Positions 11,336 to 25,200 of a stretch of DNA of 64,000 nt are shown here, piece by piece. Source of the DNA: Archivesica marissinica (lineage: Eukaryota; Mollusca; Bivalvia; Venerida; Vesicomyidae); the NCBI GenBank assembly GCA_014843695.1, contig CM026401.1:47323632-47387631 (forward strand), written 5' to 3'. Within the stretch, counting starts at the first letter, position 1, and each line of letters starts with the position of its first letter. The notes under the pieces were generated by a model, which was not told the DNA's origin, searched no databases, and saw only the letters and a list, made by a program, of their open reading frames with translations. Position numbers and translations under genes: made by a program.

Positions 11336-12244
11336 TAGCACAACACAGTGAAAGGACGTTCAAATAGCACAACACAGTGAAAGGACGTTCAAATAGCACA
11401 ACACAGTGAAAGGACGTTCAAATAGCACAACACAGTGAAAGGACGTTCAAATAGCACCTTAGCACAACACAGTGAAAGGACGTTCAAATAGAACCTTAGC
11501 ACAACACAGTGAAAGGACGTTCAAATAGAACCTTAGCACAACACAGTGAAAGGACGTTCAAATAGCACAACACAGTGAAAGGACGTTCAAATAGCACAAC
11601 ACAGTGAAAGGACGTTCAAATAGCACAACACAGTGAAAGGACGTTCAAATAGAACCTTAGCACAACACAGTGAAAGGACGTTCAAATAGAACCTTAGCAC
11701 AACACAGTGAAAGGACGTTCAAATAGAACCTTAGCACAACACAGTGAAAGGACGTTCAAATAGAACCTTAGCACAACACAGTGAAAGGACGTTCAAATAG
11801 AACCTTAGCACAACACAGTGAAAGGACGTTCAAATAGAACCTTAGCACAACACAGTGAAAGGACGTTCAAATAGAACCTTAGCACAACACAGTGAAAGGA
11901 CGTTCAAATAGAACCTTAGCACAACACAGTGAAAGGACGTTCAAATAGAACCTTAGCACAACACAGTGAAAGGACGTTCAAATAGAACCTTAGCACAACA
12001 CAGTGAAAGGACGTTCAAATAGAACCTTAGCACAACACAGTGAAAGGACGTTCAAATAGAACCTTAGCACAACACAGTGAAAGGACGTTCAAATAGAACC
12101 TTAGCACAACACAGTGAAAGGACGTTCAAATAGCACAACACAGTGAAAGGACGTTCAAATAGAACCTTAGCACAACACAGTGAAAGGACGTTCAAATAGA
12201 ACCTTAGCACAACACAGTGAAAGGACGTTCAAATAGAACCTTAG
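11336..12244. repeat. Tandem array with alternating 29- and 37-bp units
   Basis: The core is AGCACAACACAGTGAAAGGA then CGTTCAAAT (29 bp). Most copies add AGAACCTT to make 37 bp. Early copies are mainly 29 bp and later ones 37 bp. Substitutions are almost absent. There are no variable spacers, so this is not a CRISPR array. Confidence 0.95.
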
Positions 12245-12869
12245 TTAACCCTATTTTACGTGTACAATTTCACTGAAAAGAATACTACTGCATGTTATGA
12301 GAGTCAATTATTTCTGTTTAATTTAGTTTAAATATTGTATTCAAGAATGGTACATAACACAGGAATAGTTGCAACAGCACAGCTAGGACTGGGGAAAAAA
12401 GTTACATAGTAACTTATTCGAACCCCTTTCCTTAAATACAATTACATACACACATATTCTGTTATGACATGTTACATTACAAGTATTGTTTAGTATGATA
12501 TATGTTATAATGCTATTAAGCGAGTTTAAGCACAGGAGTGAAATAAAACGTGCAACAAAAACGTTCGGAATGTTTACGATTTTGTTGGAAATCAGGCTTT
12601 CGTTTTGATATAGAAAGAAGAGAAACAAAGTAACAACAATACCGCCCCCCCCTCCTAAACTGGAACTAGACAAACTATGAATATGTAATAGAAGGACGAT
12701 TGAAAACTCACTTTGCATAATATACACTCGGATAGTGTATTGGGTGAATGTATATCAATTATGAAGTGCATAATTTAGTAATTAAATGCAAACATGTTGA
12801 CAATAACACGAAACCCTATGAACTAGGATCTGAAGACAAGCTTAATACAAAGCATATGTAAATTCATCT
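12245..12869. other. Unassigned AT-rich sequence
   Basis: Contains a C-run at about 12643 and a 114-codon minus frame with no recognisable protein features. Nothing supported. Confidence 0.5.
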
Positions 12870-13127
12870 CCATCTCTGTAATCCAGGGATCACAGGTTCG
12901 ATCCCCAGTCTGACCCTAATAAAATTAACAGTCTTTCAGATGGGACGTTAAACCGAGGTCTCGTGTCGGTGCTTTACACCGTGCACGTAAAAGAACCAGA
13001 GGAGACTCTGGAATGGGTCTCTCTCTGTATCATTGCACTATCCTCCACACATCTAAATAACTAATCTCTTCAGGAGGCGTCGCTCATATGGGCAACCGGT
13101 AGCGACGACAAATAAACGTAAAACACC
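12870..13127 (+). mobile_element. tRNA-derived SINE, family 1
   Basis: Forward-oriented copy with a 5'-truncated head (AATCCAGGGATCACAGGTTC), body (AACAGTCTTTCAGATGGGAC, GTGCACGTAAAAGAACCAGA), and tail CGCTCATATGGGCAACCGGT then AGCGACGACAAATAAACGT. It serves as the reference for the reversed copies. Confidence 0.88.
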
Positions 13128-13449
13128 ACCAACTCCATCTCCATAACGTCTAATTATCCGATTAAAGAAATTGTATGTATTATGAAATTATCCAAGTTAT
13201 AATATTGTTTGTTTGAAACAAAAATATAGTTCATATTTCCAGATTGTAATTGAAAGTGCTGCAAAGCATTTGAACAAAAAAGTACATGCTCCCCTCCCCG
13301 TCCGTCCGTCTGTCCGTCCGTCCGTCCGTCCGTCCGTGTGTTCGTAGATCATTGAGTGAATCGCTTGGAGGTAACAGTGAATTGTTGTAATTTACGAAAG
13401 AGGTGCCCGTTTTGGTCGTTAGTCAGACGTTCGTTGCCGTAGATAAGAT
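13128..13449. other. Unassigned sequence with a (CCGT)n microsatellite
   Basis: About ten TCCG repeats lie at 13297-13337. The rest is unassigned. Confidence 0.7.
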
Positions 13450-13902
13450 TGATATAGGTTAAAGGACACGGTAAGTTATCTAGGTAAGTTTGTTATAGGT
13501 TAAATGACACGGTAAGTTATCTAGATAAGTTTGTTATAGGTTAAAGGACACGGTAAGTTATCTAGGTAAGTTTGTTATAGGTTAAAGGACACGGTACGTT
13601 ATCTAGGTAAGTTTGTTATAGGTTAAAGGACACGGTAAGTTATCTAGGTAGGTTTGTTATAGGTTAAATGACAGGGTAAGTTATCTAGATAAGTTTGTTA
13701 TAGGTTAAAGGACACGGTAAGTTATCTAGGTAGGTTTGTTATAGGTTAAAGGACACGGTAAGTTATCTAGGTAAGTTTGTTATAGGTTAAAGGACACGGT
13801 AAGGTATCTAGGTAAGTTTGTTATAGGTTAAAGGACACGGTAAGTTATCTAGGTAAGTTTGTTATAGGTTAAAGGACACGGTAAGTTATCTAGGTAAGTT
13901 TG
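13450..13902. repeat. Tandem array, 41-bp unit, 11 copies
   Basis: The unit is GTTATAGGTTAAAGGACACG followed by GTAAGTTATCTAGGTAAGTT and T. A few copies have AAATGAC or TAGATAAG variants. Confidence 0.95.
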
Positions 13903-14074
13903 TCTAGTGTTGAAATAGTTGCCACAATATAACAAGTAATGACTTGGCGTTTCAATTTCTCCGCATGCACAGTTCGGGTTGTTCACGATGGATTTACGGA
14001 AACGGTCGTATAAGAAGTTCAAACTAGAATAATGGTTACATAATTTATAATAAAATTAAAAATAGATAACAATA

Positions 14075-15045
14075 TATAAATCACGTTCAATACAAAGTGA
14101 CATAGCGTTCAACGTATTACAAATGCTAGGTTACAAATCACAATCAATAGAAAGTGCCAGAACTTTCCATGAATTATAAATGCTAGGATTTAAGCACAGG
14201 CAACGGAAAGTGTCCCACCTTACAATGAGTTATAAATGCTAGGTTATAAACACACACACAATATATCCCACCTTACAATGAGTTCTAAATGCTAAGCTAT
14301 AAACACACAATCAATATATCCTACCTTACAATGAGTTCTAAATGCTAGGCTATAAACACACAATCAATATATCCCACCTTACAATGAGTTCTAAATGCTA
14401 AGCTATAAACACACAATCAATATATCCTACCTTACAATGAGTTCGAAATGCTCTGCTATAAACACACAATCAATATATCCCACCTTACAATGAGTTCTAA
14501 ATGCTAAGCTATTAACACACAATCAATATATCCTACCATACAATGAGTTCTAACTGCTAGGCTATAACCACACAATCAATATATCCTATCTTACAATGAG
14601 TTCTAAATGCTAGGCTATAAACACACACTCAATATGTCCTATCTTTCAATGAGTTCTAAATGCTAAGTTATAAACACACAATCAATATATCCCACCTTAC
14701 AATGAGTTCTAAATGCTATGCTATAGACACACAATCAATATATCCTACCTTCCAATGAGTTCTAAATGCTAGGCTATAAACACACAATCAACATATCCTA
14801 TCTTACAGTGAGTTCTAAATGTTAGGCTATTAACACACAATCAATATATCCCACCTTACAATGAGTTCTAAATGCTATGCTATAGACACACAATCAATAT
14901 ATCCTACCTTACAATGAGTTCTAAATACCAGATTATAAACACAATCTTACCTTTCAACGAGTTCTAAATACTAGATTATAAACACAATCTTACCTTTCAA
15001 CGAGTTCTAAATACTAGATTATAAACACAATCTTACCTGTCAGCG
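14075..15045. repeat. Tandem array, about 53-bp unit, diverged
   Basis: The unit contains ATGAGTTCTAAATGCTAGGC, TATAAACACACAATCAATAT and ATCCTACCTTACA. About 17 copies; outer units are diverged and the last three are shortened (CAATCTTACCTTTCAACGAG). This is an older array than most in the window. Confidence 0.9.
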
Positions 15046-15327
15046 AGTTCTAAATAATATTACTATAATAAAATATTCCCAGCAAAATATGCAGCAGATA
15101 AACACGGAGAATTGTATTCAATTAATCGTGTTAGTAATACGTGTTGATGCGGGTTGACTATGGAATATGCAATGATGGTTGCCTCTTCTTTCATTCAATT
15201 TATGATCTATATTGAACGAGTGAAAGCTATTGAGTATCGAGTTAGGATCAACAGCCTATGCTAATTAAGTGACTGGTTGAATGTGATTCGCTCGTTATGT
15301 TAATAACATACTGGAGACGGTTCTACA
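15046..15327. other. Unassigned AT-rich sequence
   Basis: No feature recognised. Confidence 0.5.
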
Positions 15328-15594
15328 ATGTTAACACCGTTTTCAATATACTGTAATGTAGTGATATATTTACAAATTAAATGTATTGAACCTGCTAAAA
15401 GAACGTCCAATGTGTTATTAGGTGTACAACGGGAAAGTTACTTCGGTAAGAATGTGTTCGTATTTCAATTCCCGAGGTCAGAATATACACATGATGAAAT
15501 AAATACGATGAGATTGTATAGTCGATTTGAAAGTTTCAAGGATCGACTTAACAAATTTAATTATTTAATGGATAGGTTAGCGATAGGTTAATGT
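15328..15594 (+). other. 87-codon open frame, unrecognised
   Basis: Opens with ATG at 15328 and ends at TAA. The C-terminal half (FQFPRSEYTHDEINTMRLYS, then RFESFKDRLNKF) has protein-like mixed composition. I recognise no family, splice sites or promoter. It could be a terminal exon, a transposon relic or chance. Confidence 0.2.
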
Positions 15595-15639
15595 AGATAG
15601 CTGTGCATAGAGTCATCCCACACAGATACCTCGCATGCA

Positions 15640-15905
15640 GTAACTCTTTCACCGCCAATGTCGCATAAAAGCGACTTTGTAAAAAAAGTAGAGAACCCGA
15701 TCGGACAGAACAGAACATGCCGTCTGATCAGGCTACATGCTGATTGCTCTCTTCAGACAGTGGAGCTGAAGCACCTGTCCGAATAGCAAACAACATAGAT
15801 CCTGATCAGACGCGGCGTTACGCCGCGGCTGATCTGGATATATGTTGTTTGCACATCCTCTGAATTTATTCGGCGCTGAAAGAGAAAGCAGTTTAATGCC
15901 CCATG
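15640..15905. repeat. Dispersed repeat with a strong hairpin
   Basis: Contains a near-perfect palindrome at 15786-15852: GCAAACAACATAGATCCTGA pairs with the complementary sequence ending GATATATGTTGTTTGC, centred on GCGGCGTTACGCCGC. Flanks (AAAAGCGACTTTGT, GAATAGCAAACAAC) recur at 51955-52170. A known transposon class cannot be assigned. Confidence 0.75.
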
Positions 15906-16059
15906 TGTCTGGTCACGAGACAGAAAACGACCTCGTGTTGTGACCCCTTACTGATTGTGCAATCACGTCAGAGTCATACTGCTGCTCAATGTTACACATT
16001 GTGGATATTGATTTAGTAGAGCAGTTATAAATATGTTAAAGTAAAATGGTAATACATTA

Positions 16060-16080
16060 TAGTATATTGATTGATTGATT
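16060..16080. repeat. (GATT)n microsatellite
   Basis: Short run of GATT repeats, slightly imperfect. Confidence 0.7.
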
Positions 16081-16140
16081 GATTGACTGATTTTAGAGCA
16101 AAGTGTAGCACATGTTAGGTCATATGGCGACTTTCTAGCT

Positions 16141-19100
16141 GTTACACCCCCGCGGTCCCCTCCGTGCAGTATGTCAGGTAGGGATAGAACCACCGATACA
16201 CCCCCGCGGTCCCCTCCGTGCAGTATGTCAGGTAGGGATAGAACCATCGATACACCCCAGCGGTCCTCTCCGATACACCCCCGCGGTCCCCTCCGTGCAG
16301 TATGTCAGATAGGGATAGAACCACCGATACACCCCCGCGGTCCCCTCCGAGCAGTATGTCAGGTAGGGATAGAACCACCGATACACCCCCGCGGTCCCCT
16401 CCGTGCAGTATGTCAGATAGGGATAGAACCACCGATACATCCCCGCGGTCCCCTCCGTGCAGTATGTCAGGTAGGATAGAACCACCGATACACCCCCGGG
16501 TCCCTCCGTGCAGTATGTCAGGTAGGGATAGAACCACCGATACACCCCGCGGTCCCCTCCGTGCAGTATGTCAGGTAGGGATAGAACCACCGATACACCC
16601 CCGCGGTCCCCTCCGTGCAGTATGTCAGGTAGGGATAGAACCATCGATACACCCCCGCGGTCCCCTCCGTGCAGTATGTCAGGTAGATAGAACCACGATA
16701 CACCCCGCGGTCCCCTCCGTGCAGTATGTCAGGTAGGGATAGAACCACCGATACACCCCCGCGGTCCCCTCCGTGCAGTATGTCAGGTAGGGATAGAACC
16801 ACCGATACACCCCCGCGGTCCCCTCCGTGCAGTATGTCAGGTAGGGATAGAACCACCGATACACCCCCGGGTCCCCTCCGTGCAGTATGTCAGGTAGGGA
16901 TAGAACCATCGATACACCCCCGAGGTCCCCTCCGTGCAGTATGTCAGGTAGGGATAGAACCACCGATACACCCCCGCGGTCCCCTCCGTGCAGTATGTCA
17001 GGTAGGGATAGAACCACCGATACACCCCGCGGTCCCTCCGTGCAGTATGTCAGGTAGGGATAGAACCATCGATACACCCCGCCCTCCGTGCAGTATGTCA
17101 GGTAGGGATAGAACCACCGATACACCCCCGCGGTCCCCTCCGTGCAGTATGTCAGGTAGGGATAGAACCATCGATACACCCCCGCGGTCCCCTCCGTGCG
17201 TACTCAGGTAGGGATAGAACCACGATACAAAAAAACCACCAACACCCCCGGTCCCCTCCGTGCAGTATGTCAGGTAGTATAGACAGTATCGATACACCCG
17301 CGGTCCCCTCCGTGCAGTATGTCCACCGATACACCCCCGCGGTCCCTCCGATACACCCCCGCGGTCCCCTCCGTGCAGTATGTCCCCCCGGTCCCCTCCG
17401 TGCCACCGATACACCCCCGCGGTCCCCTCCGTGCAGTATGTCAGGTAGATAGAACCCACCGATACACCCCCGCCCCCTCCGTGCAGTATGTCAGGTAGGA
17501 TAGAACCACCGATACACCCCCGCGGTAGAACCATCCGTGCAGTATGTCAGGTAGGGATAGCGGTCCCACCGATACACCCCCGCGGTCCCCTCCGTGCAGT
17601 ATGTCAGGTAGGGATAGAACCACCGATACACCCCCGCGGTCCCCTCCGAGCAGTATGTCAGGTAGGGATAGAACCACCGAGGGATAGAACCACCGATACA
17701 CCCCCGCGGTCCCTGTGCAGTATGTCAGTGTAGGGATAGAGGTAGGGATAGAACCACCGATACACCCCCGCGGTCCCTCCGTGCAGTATATCAGGTCCAG
17801 GGATAGAAGTATGTCAGGTAGGGATAGAACCACCGATACACCCCCGGTCCCCTCCGTGCAGTATGTCAGGTAGTATAGTGCAGTATGTCAGGTAGGGATA
17901 GAACACCCGATACACCCCCGGTCCCCTCCGTCCTCTCAGTATACACCCCGCGGCAGGGATAGAACCACCGCAGTACAGTATGTCAGCGGTCCCCTCCGTG
18001 CAGTATGTCAGGTAGGGAACCACCGATACACCCCCGCGGTCCCCCGATACACCCGCGCGGTCAGTATGTCAGGTAGTATGTCAGGTAGGGATAGAACCAC
18101 GATACACCCCCGCGGTCCTCTCCGATACCCCCCCGCGGTCCCCTCAGTGCAGTATGTCAGGTAGTATAGAACCACCGATACACCCCCGCGGTCCCTCCGT
18201 GCAGTATGTCAGGTAGGGATAGAACCACCGATACACCCCCGCGGTCCCTCCGTGCAGTATGTCAGGTAGGGATAGAACCACCGATACACCCCGCGGTCCC
18301 TCCGTGCAGTATGTCAGGTAGGGATAGAACCCGATACACCCCGCGGTCCCTCCGTGCAGTATGTCAGGTAGGGATAGAACCATCGATACACCCCCGCGTC
18401 CCCTCCGTCCAGTATGTCAGGTAGGGATAGAACCACCGATACACCCCGCGGTCCCCTCCGTGCAGTATATCAGGAGGGATAGAACCACCGATACACCCCC
18501 GCGTCCCCTCCTGCAGTATGTCAGGTAGGGATAGAACCACCGATACACCCCCGCGGTCCCCTCCGTGCAGTATGTCAGGTAGGGATAGAACCACCGATAC
18601 ACCCCCGCCCCTCCGTGCAGTATGTCAGGTAGATAGAACCATCGATACACCCCCGAGGTCCCCTCCGTGCAGTATGTCAGGTAGGGATAGAACCACCGAT
18701 ACACCCCCGCGGTCCCCTCCGTGCAGTATGTCAGGTAGGATAGAACCACCGATACACCCCCGCCCCTCCGTGCAGTATGTCAGGTAGGGATAGAACCACC
18801 GATACACCCCCGGTCCCCTCCGTGCAGTATGTCAGGTAGGGATAGAACCACCGATACATCCCCGCGGCCCCCTCCGTGCACCATGTCAGGTAGACAGAAC
18901 CACCGATACACCCCCGCGGTCCCTCCGTGCAGTAATAGGTAGGGATAGAATCGATACACCCCCGCGGTCCCCTCCACCCCCCCCCCCCCAACAAAAAACC
19001 ACAACACCCCCCCCCCCCCAACAAAAAACCACCACCAACACCCCCCCCCCCCAAACACCCCCCCCCCCCCAACAAAAACCACCAACCCACCACCACCCCC

Positions 19101-22100
19101 CCCCCCCCCCAACAAAAAACCACAACACACCCCCCCCCCCAACAAAAAACCCACAACAACACCCCCCCCCCCCAACAAACACCCCCCCCCCCCCAACAAA
19201 AAACCACCAACACCCCCCCCCCCAACAAAAAACCACCAACACCCCCCCCCCCCCAACAAAAAACCACCAACACCCCCCCCCACCCACAAACCCCCCCCCC
19301 CCAACAAACCCAAAACACCCCCAACACCCCCCCCCCCAACAAAAAACACCAACACCCCAACACCCCCCCCCCCCCAGTATATCAGGTAGGGATAGAACCA
19401 CCGATACACCCCCGCGGTCCCCTCCGTGCAGTATGTCAGGTAGGAAGAACCACCGATACACCCGCAACACCCCGCGGTCCCCTCCGTGCAGTATGTCAGG
19501 TAGGGATAGAACCACCGATACACCCCCCCGCGTCCCCTCCGTGCAGTATGTCAGGTAGGATAGAACCACCGATACACCCCCGCGGTCCCCTCCGTGCAGT
19601 ATGTCAGGTAGGGATAGAACCATCGATACACCCCCGCGGTCCCCTCCGTGCAGTATGTCAGGTAGGGATAGAACCACATACACCCCGCGGTCCCCTCCGT
19701 GCAGTATGTCAGGTAGGGATAGAACCACCGATACACCCCCGCGGTCCCCTCCGTGCAGTATGTCAGGTAGGATAGAACCACCGATACACCCCGCGGTCCC
19801 CTCCGTGCAGTATGTCAGGTAGGGATAGAACCACCGATACACCCCGCGGTCCCTCCGTGCAGTATGTCAGGTAGGGATAGAACCACCGATACACCCCCGC
19901 GGTCCCCTCCGTGCAGTATGTCAGGTAGGGATAGAACCATCGATACACCCCCGCGGTCCCCTCCGTGCAGTATGTCAGGTAGGGATAGAACCATCGATAC
20001 ACCCGCGGTCCCCTCCGTGCAGTATGTCAGGTAGGGATAGAACCACCGATACACCCCCGCGGTCCCCTCCGTGCAGTATGTCAGGTAGGGATAGAACCAC
20101 CGATACACCCCGCGGTCCCTCCGTGCAGTATGTCAGGTAGGGATAGAACCACCGATACACCCCCGCGGTCCCCTCCGTGCAGTATGTCAGGTAGGGATAG
20201 AACCACCGATACACCCCGCGGTCCCCTCCGTGCAGTATGTCAGGTAGGGATAGAACCACCGATACACCCCCGCGGCCCCTCCGTGCAGTATGTCAGGTAG
20301 GGATAGAACCACCGATACACCCCCGCGGTCCCTCCGTGCAGTATGTCAGGTAGGGATAGAACCACCGATACACCCCCGCCCTCCGTGCAGTATGTCAGGT
20401 AGGGATAGAACCACCGATACACCCCCGCGGTCCCCTCCGTGCAGTATGTCAGGTAGGGATAGAACCATCCGATACACCCCCGCGGTCCCCTCCGTGCAGT
20501 ATGTCAGGTAGGGATAGAACCACCGATACACCCCGCGGTCCCCTCCGTGCAGTATGTCAGGTAGGGATAGAACCACCGATACACCCCCGCCCCGATACCC
20601 CCCGCGTCCCTCCGTGCAGTATGTCAGGTAGGGATAGAACCACCGATACACCCCCGCGGTCCCCTCCGTGCAGTATGTCAGGTAGGGATAGAACCACCGA
20701 TACACCCCGCGGTCCCCTCCGTGCAGTATGTCAGGTAGGGATAGAACCATCGATACACCCCCGACCCCCGGTCCCCTCCGTGCAGTATGTCAGGTAGGGA
20801 TAGAACCACCGATACACCCCGCGGTCCCCTCCGTGCAGTATGTCAGGTAGGGATAGAACCACCGATACACCCCCGCGGTCCCCTCCGTGCAGTATGTCAG
20901 GTAGGGATAGAACCACCGATACACCCCCGCGGTCCCTCCGTGCAGTATGTCAGGTAGGGATAGAACCACCGATACACCCCGCGGTCCCCTCCGTGCAGTA
21001 TGTCAGGTAGGGATAGAACCACCGATACACCCCCGCGGTCCCCTCCGTGCAGTATGTCAGGTAGGGATAGAACCATCGATACACCCCCGCGGTCCCCTCC
21101 GTGCAGTATGTCAGGTAGGGATAGAACCACCGATACACACCCCCGCGGTCCCCTCCGTGCAGTATGTCAGGTAGGGATAGAACCACCGATACACCCCCGC
21201 GGTCCCCTCCGTGCAGTATGTCAGGTAGGGATAGAACCACCGATACACCCCCGCGGTCCCCTCCGTGCAGTATGTCAGGTAGGGATAGAACCACCGATAC
21301 ACCCCGCGGTCCCCTCCGTGCAGTATGTCAGGTAGGGATAGAACCACCGATACACCCCCGCGGTCCCCTCCGTGCAGTATGTCAGGTAGGGATAAACCCC
21401 CGCGGTCCCCTCCGTGCAGTATGTCAGGTAGGGATAGAACCACCGATACACCCCCGCCCCTCCGTGCAGTATGTCAGGTAGGGATAGAACCATCGATACA
21501 CCCCCGCGGTCCCCTCCGTGCAGTATGTCAGGTAGGGATAGAACCACCGATACACCCCGCGGTCCCCTCCGTGCAGTATGTCAGGTAGGGATAGAACCAC
21601 CGATACACCCCCGCGGTCCCCTCCGTGCAGTATGTCAGGTAGGGATAGAACCACCGATACACCCCCGCGGTCCCCTCCGTGCAGTATGTCAGGTAGGGAT
21701 AGAACCACCGATACACCCCCGCGGTCCCTCCGTGCAGTATGTCAGGTAGGGATAGAACCACCGATACACCCCGCGGTCCCCTCCGTGCAGTATGTCAGGT
21801 AGGGATAGAACCATCGATACACCCCCGCGGTCCCCTCCGTGCAGTATGTCAGGTAGGGATAGAACCACCGATACACCCCGCGGTCCCCTCCGTGCAGTAT
21901 GTCAGGTAGGGATAGAACCACCGATACACCCCCGCGGTCCCCTCCGTGCAGTATGTCAGGTAGGGATAGAACCACCGATACACCCCCGCGGTCCCCTCCG
22001 TGCAGTATGTCAGGTAGGGATAGAACCACCGATACACCCCCGCGGTCCCCTCAGTGCAGTATGTCAGGTAGTATAGAACCATCGATACACCCCCGCGGTC

Positions 22101-22233
22101 CCTCCGTGCAGTATGTCAGGTAGGGATAGAACCATCGATACACCCCCGCGGTCCCTCCGTGCAGTATGTCAGGTAGGGATAGAACCATCGATACACCCCC
22201 GCGGTCCCTCCGTGCAGTATGTCAGGTAGGGAT
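16141..22233. repeat. GC-rich tandem array, 54-bp unit, about 105 copies
   Basis: The unit is GATACACCCCCGCGGTCCCC, TCCGTGCAGTATGTCAGGTA and GGGATAGAACCACC (54 bp). From 19.38 to 22.23 kb copies are regular, with C-run length and CACC/CATC variants. From about 17.2 to 19.0 kb they are shuffled, truncated and rejoined. A C/A-rich patch interrupts at 18976-19376. Long open frames are by-products of the unit length. The right edge stops abruptly at the LINE 3' end. Confidence 0.96.
18976..19376. repeat. C/A-rich low-complexity interruption of the 54-bp array
   Basis: About ten loose repeats of a C-run followed by AACAAAAAACCACCAACAC. It does not resemble the 54-bp unit. A fragment of the same motif (ACAAAAAAACCACCAACACC) also appears at 17228, inside the disordered part of the array. 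Confidence 0.85.
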
Positions 22234-25200
22234 ATTATTATTATTATTATTATATACCAAACTTATAGCGCTCTTTTCATTTAAAAATAAAACGTTCAAA
22301 AGCGCTTTACAGCCTAAAATATCACAAATATTGATAAAAACTTCCACATACAATGAGATAAAACAAGACAAAATTAGCAAACACAATTACAATGGATTCT
22401 AAATATGCTATAAAATATTAGGATCTAAAATTATAACAATTAAAATATAGGTAATAATTAAATAAAATGTGTTCATTTGCAGTCTTAAATCCTGATTGAG
22501 CACAGACACAGTTCGATATTTATGTTCCATATGAACATTTAAAAAGGTGTGTCTTCAAAGCCTTTTTGAAAGAACACAATGTTGTTGCACTTCTAAGATT
22601 TGATGGAAGAGAATTCCAAAGTTTTGGGGCAGCAGTCATGAAACTTCTATCTCCGTATGTGACAGTCCGACGTCTTGGTAACACAAGAGTAGCTGCTTCA
22701 TATTTAGACCGTAAGTCTCTCCTTGGTATATAAACCTCAAGCAAGTTTCTCATATAAATCGGTGCTTCTCCATTCAATGCTTTATATGTGTGAGTCAGTA
22801 TTTTATACTTTATTCTTTCTTGAACTGGTAGCCAATGAAGTTCTTTTAGAATGGGCGTTACATGACTGAAACGGGATGTTCGGGTTATGATGCGAGCTGC
22901 TGTGTTTTGAACAGTTTGTAATTTATTGGAAGTGTATTTTGGCACGCCGTACAACAGTGAATTACAGTAGTCGAGCCTGGATGTAATGAGTGAGTTTATG
23001 AGAGTTTTCGTGGCGTCTGTTGTTAAATACTGCCGAATGTGTCCAATCCGCCGGATCTGCGCATAACATGATTTTGTCACGGAATTTACATGTTTGTCCA
23101 TATCCATTCTTGAGTCCAGGAAAGCTCCTAGATTTCTCACACATGTTGATGGTTCTGTATTTGAGTCTCCTACTTTCACATTTATGTTTTCAATGTGCTG
23201 AAAATTTCGCTGACTAGAAAACATAATCATTTCAGTTTTATCAGTATTGAGTTTTAACATATTGGCATGCATCCAAGCAACAATGTCTTGTAGACAGTTT
23301 TCCACTCGAAGTAGTGTCTCTGCTTGTGAAGCTTGAACGCTTGGTTTGAATGAAAGGTAAAGCTGGGAATCGTCAGCATAAAAGTGATGGTTCAGTCCAT
23401 GGTGTTTACAAATGGCTCCTACAGGCTTGGTATACATAGTGTAAAATTTCGGGCCTAAAACAGACCCCTGTGGAACACTGAAATTCATGAGCACTGAGTT
23501 GGATAGTTTTCCATCGGTAAGATAAGATGATATCCATTGGAGAGGTTTTCCAGTAATTCCAAAATGAAATTCGAGACGCTGTAAAAGTGTTCTATGGTCG
23601 ATGGTATCAAATACAGCAGATAGGTCCAAAAGCACAAGGATTGTAGCATTGTTCTGGTCCAGAGATTGGAGTATATCGTTTTGGACTTTCAGTAAGGCAG
23701 TTTCTGTGGAATGAAACTTCCTGTACGCTGACTGATGTACCTCGTGTAAGTTATTACTTGTCAAATGTTCATCAATTCGACTATTTACTACTTTTTCCAG
23801 AATCTTCGAGACATAAGGCAGGTTTGACACGGGCCTGTAGTTCTTCAAAGTGTTTTTATCAAGGCTTGGTTTTTTCAGCAAAGGTCTTACCCGGGAGATT
23901 TTGAATGACTTTGGTACATTGCCTGTTTCCAATGAAATATTTACAATTTGTGTCACTATTGGTAGGATTTCACTAAGACAAGATTTCAGTAGCCATGTCG
24001 GAATTGGATCAATTTCACAAGATTTATTTGGCCCTTTTTTAATGAACTGTTCGACTTCTTTCTCATGTGATGGACAGAAATTGTTCAAGCAGCTTATGTG
24101 AGGGAGTTTCTCTGTTTCAATGTTCAATGGACCCAGTTCCGACTGGGAGTTTGAAGATATGTCATTTCTAATGCCTTCCACCTTAGAAATGAAGAAGTCA
24201 CTGAATTCCTGTGCTAGTTCATTGGGATTTTTGCCTGATGGAAGCGCTATTTCACTATCGCCTTCAAGCAGGTGTTTAGTGATTTTGAACATGCTTTTTT
24301 GATCACGACCGCAAGATATTACTTTATTAGAAAAGTAGTCAAGCCGTGCTTGTTTCAACATTTTATTAACCTTGGCACACTGACTCCTGTATATTTCATG
24401 GTCGACAGTTAATCTTGATTTTTTCCACTTGCGTTCATATTTACGCTTTACATGTTTGGCATCGTGGAGTTCCTCTGTAAACCAGGGACATGAAGGCCTT
24501 AATGTAATCGTTTTTGTACGTAAAGGGGCGTGTTTATCAACCAATGCAGAAAGTTCACTGTTGTATATGCTGACAAGATCGTCAGCATCCGTGCATTGCA
24601 AACTATTACGAAGTTTTTCTGATGCCATGATGTCACTTTTGAAAGTATCTACATCTATTGAACGGAATTTTCTATACGACACTGTTTTTCGTACAGGAGC
24701 CGGTTTCGCCGCTCTTGCATGAAATATGACTGCGAAGTGGTCTCTTGTCACTTTGCCCGAGTTATCTGAAAAACCTGGGTCAGTGACCACTACTTCTGAC
24801 ACAGTTTTGTCATTTTCCCTAGTAATGACCACATCCAGGATGTGACCACGGACGTGGGTAGGCTCGTTCACATGTTGTGTCATGTCACAGGATTGTAGAA
24901 TACTGTTAAATTGTATTGCATCACGGTCAGAGTAGTTATCCAAATGAAAGTTTAAATCTCCAGTGATTATGATATTTTTGTCAATGGTGGCGTATTTGGA
25001 CAAGAACAGTGGCCATTCGTCTTCAAGAAATACTTTAGTTTTCAAACCATTTTCTTTATTTGGGGGTGGTCTGTACATTACTGATAAGCGTAATGAATAG
25101 GACTTAATATTTACATTACAATCTAAATACTCAAAAGTTGAAAATTCATTGTCACGTGTAGAGGACACAATGTTGACATCTATTCCAGTTTTATATATCA

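Noticed and set aside
11336..12244. CRISPR-like array (37-bp repeats)
   Set aside because: No unique spacers, animal genome context, and units alternate 29/37 bp.
12383..12727. 114-codon minus-strand frame
   Set aside because: Low-complexity glycine/leucine composition, no motif or splice support.
15963..22123. Dozens of frames over the 54-bp GC-rich array, including glycine-rich ones at 18731-19842
   Set aside because: By-products of unit length and C-runs; no consistent frame and no homology.
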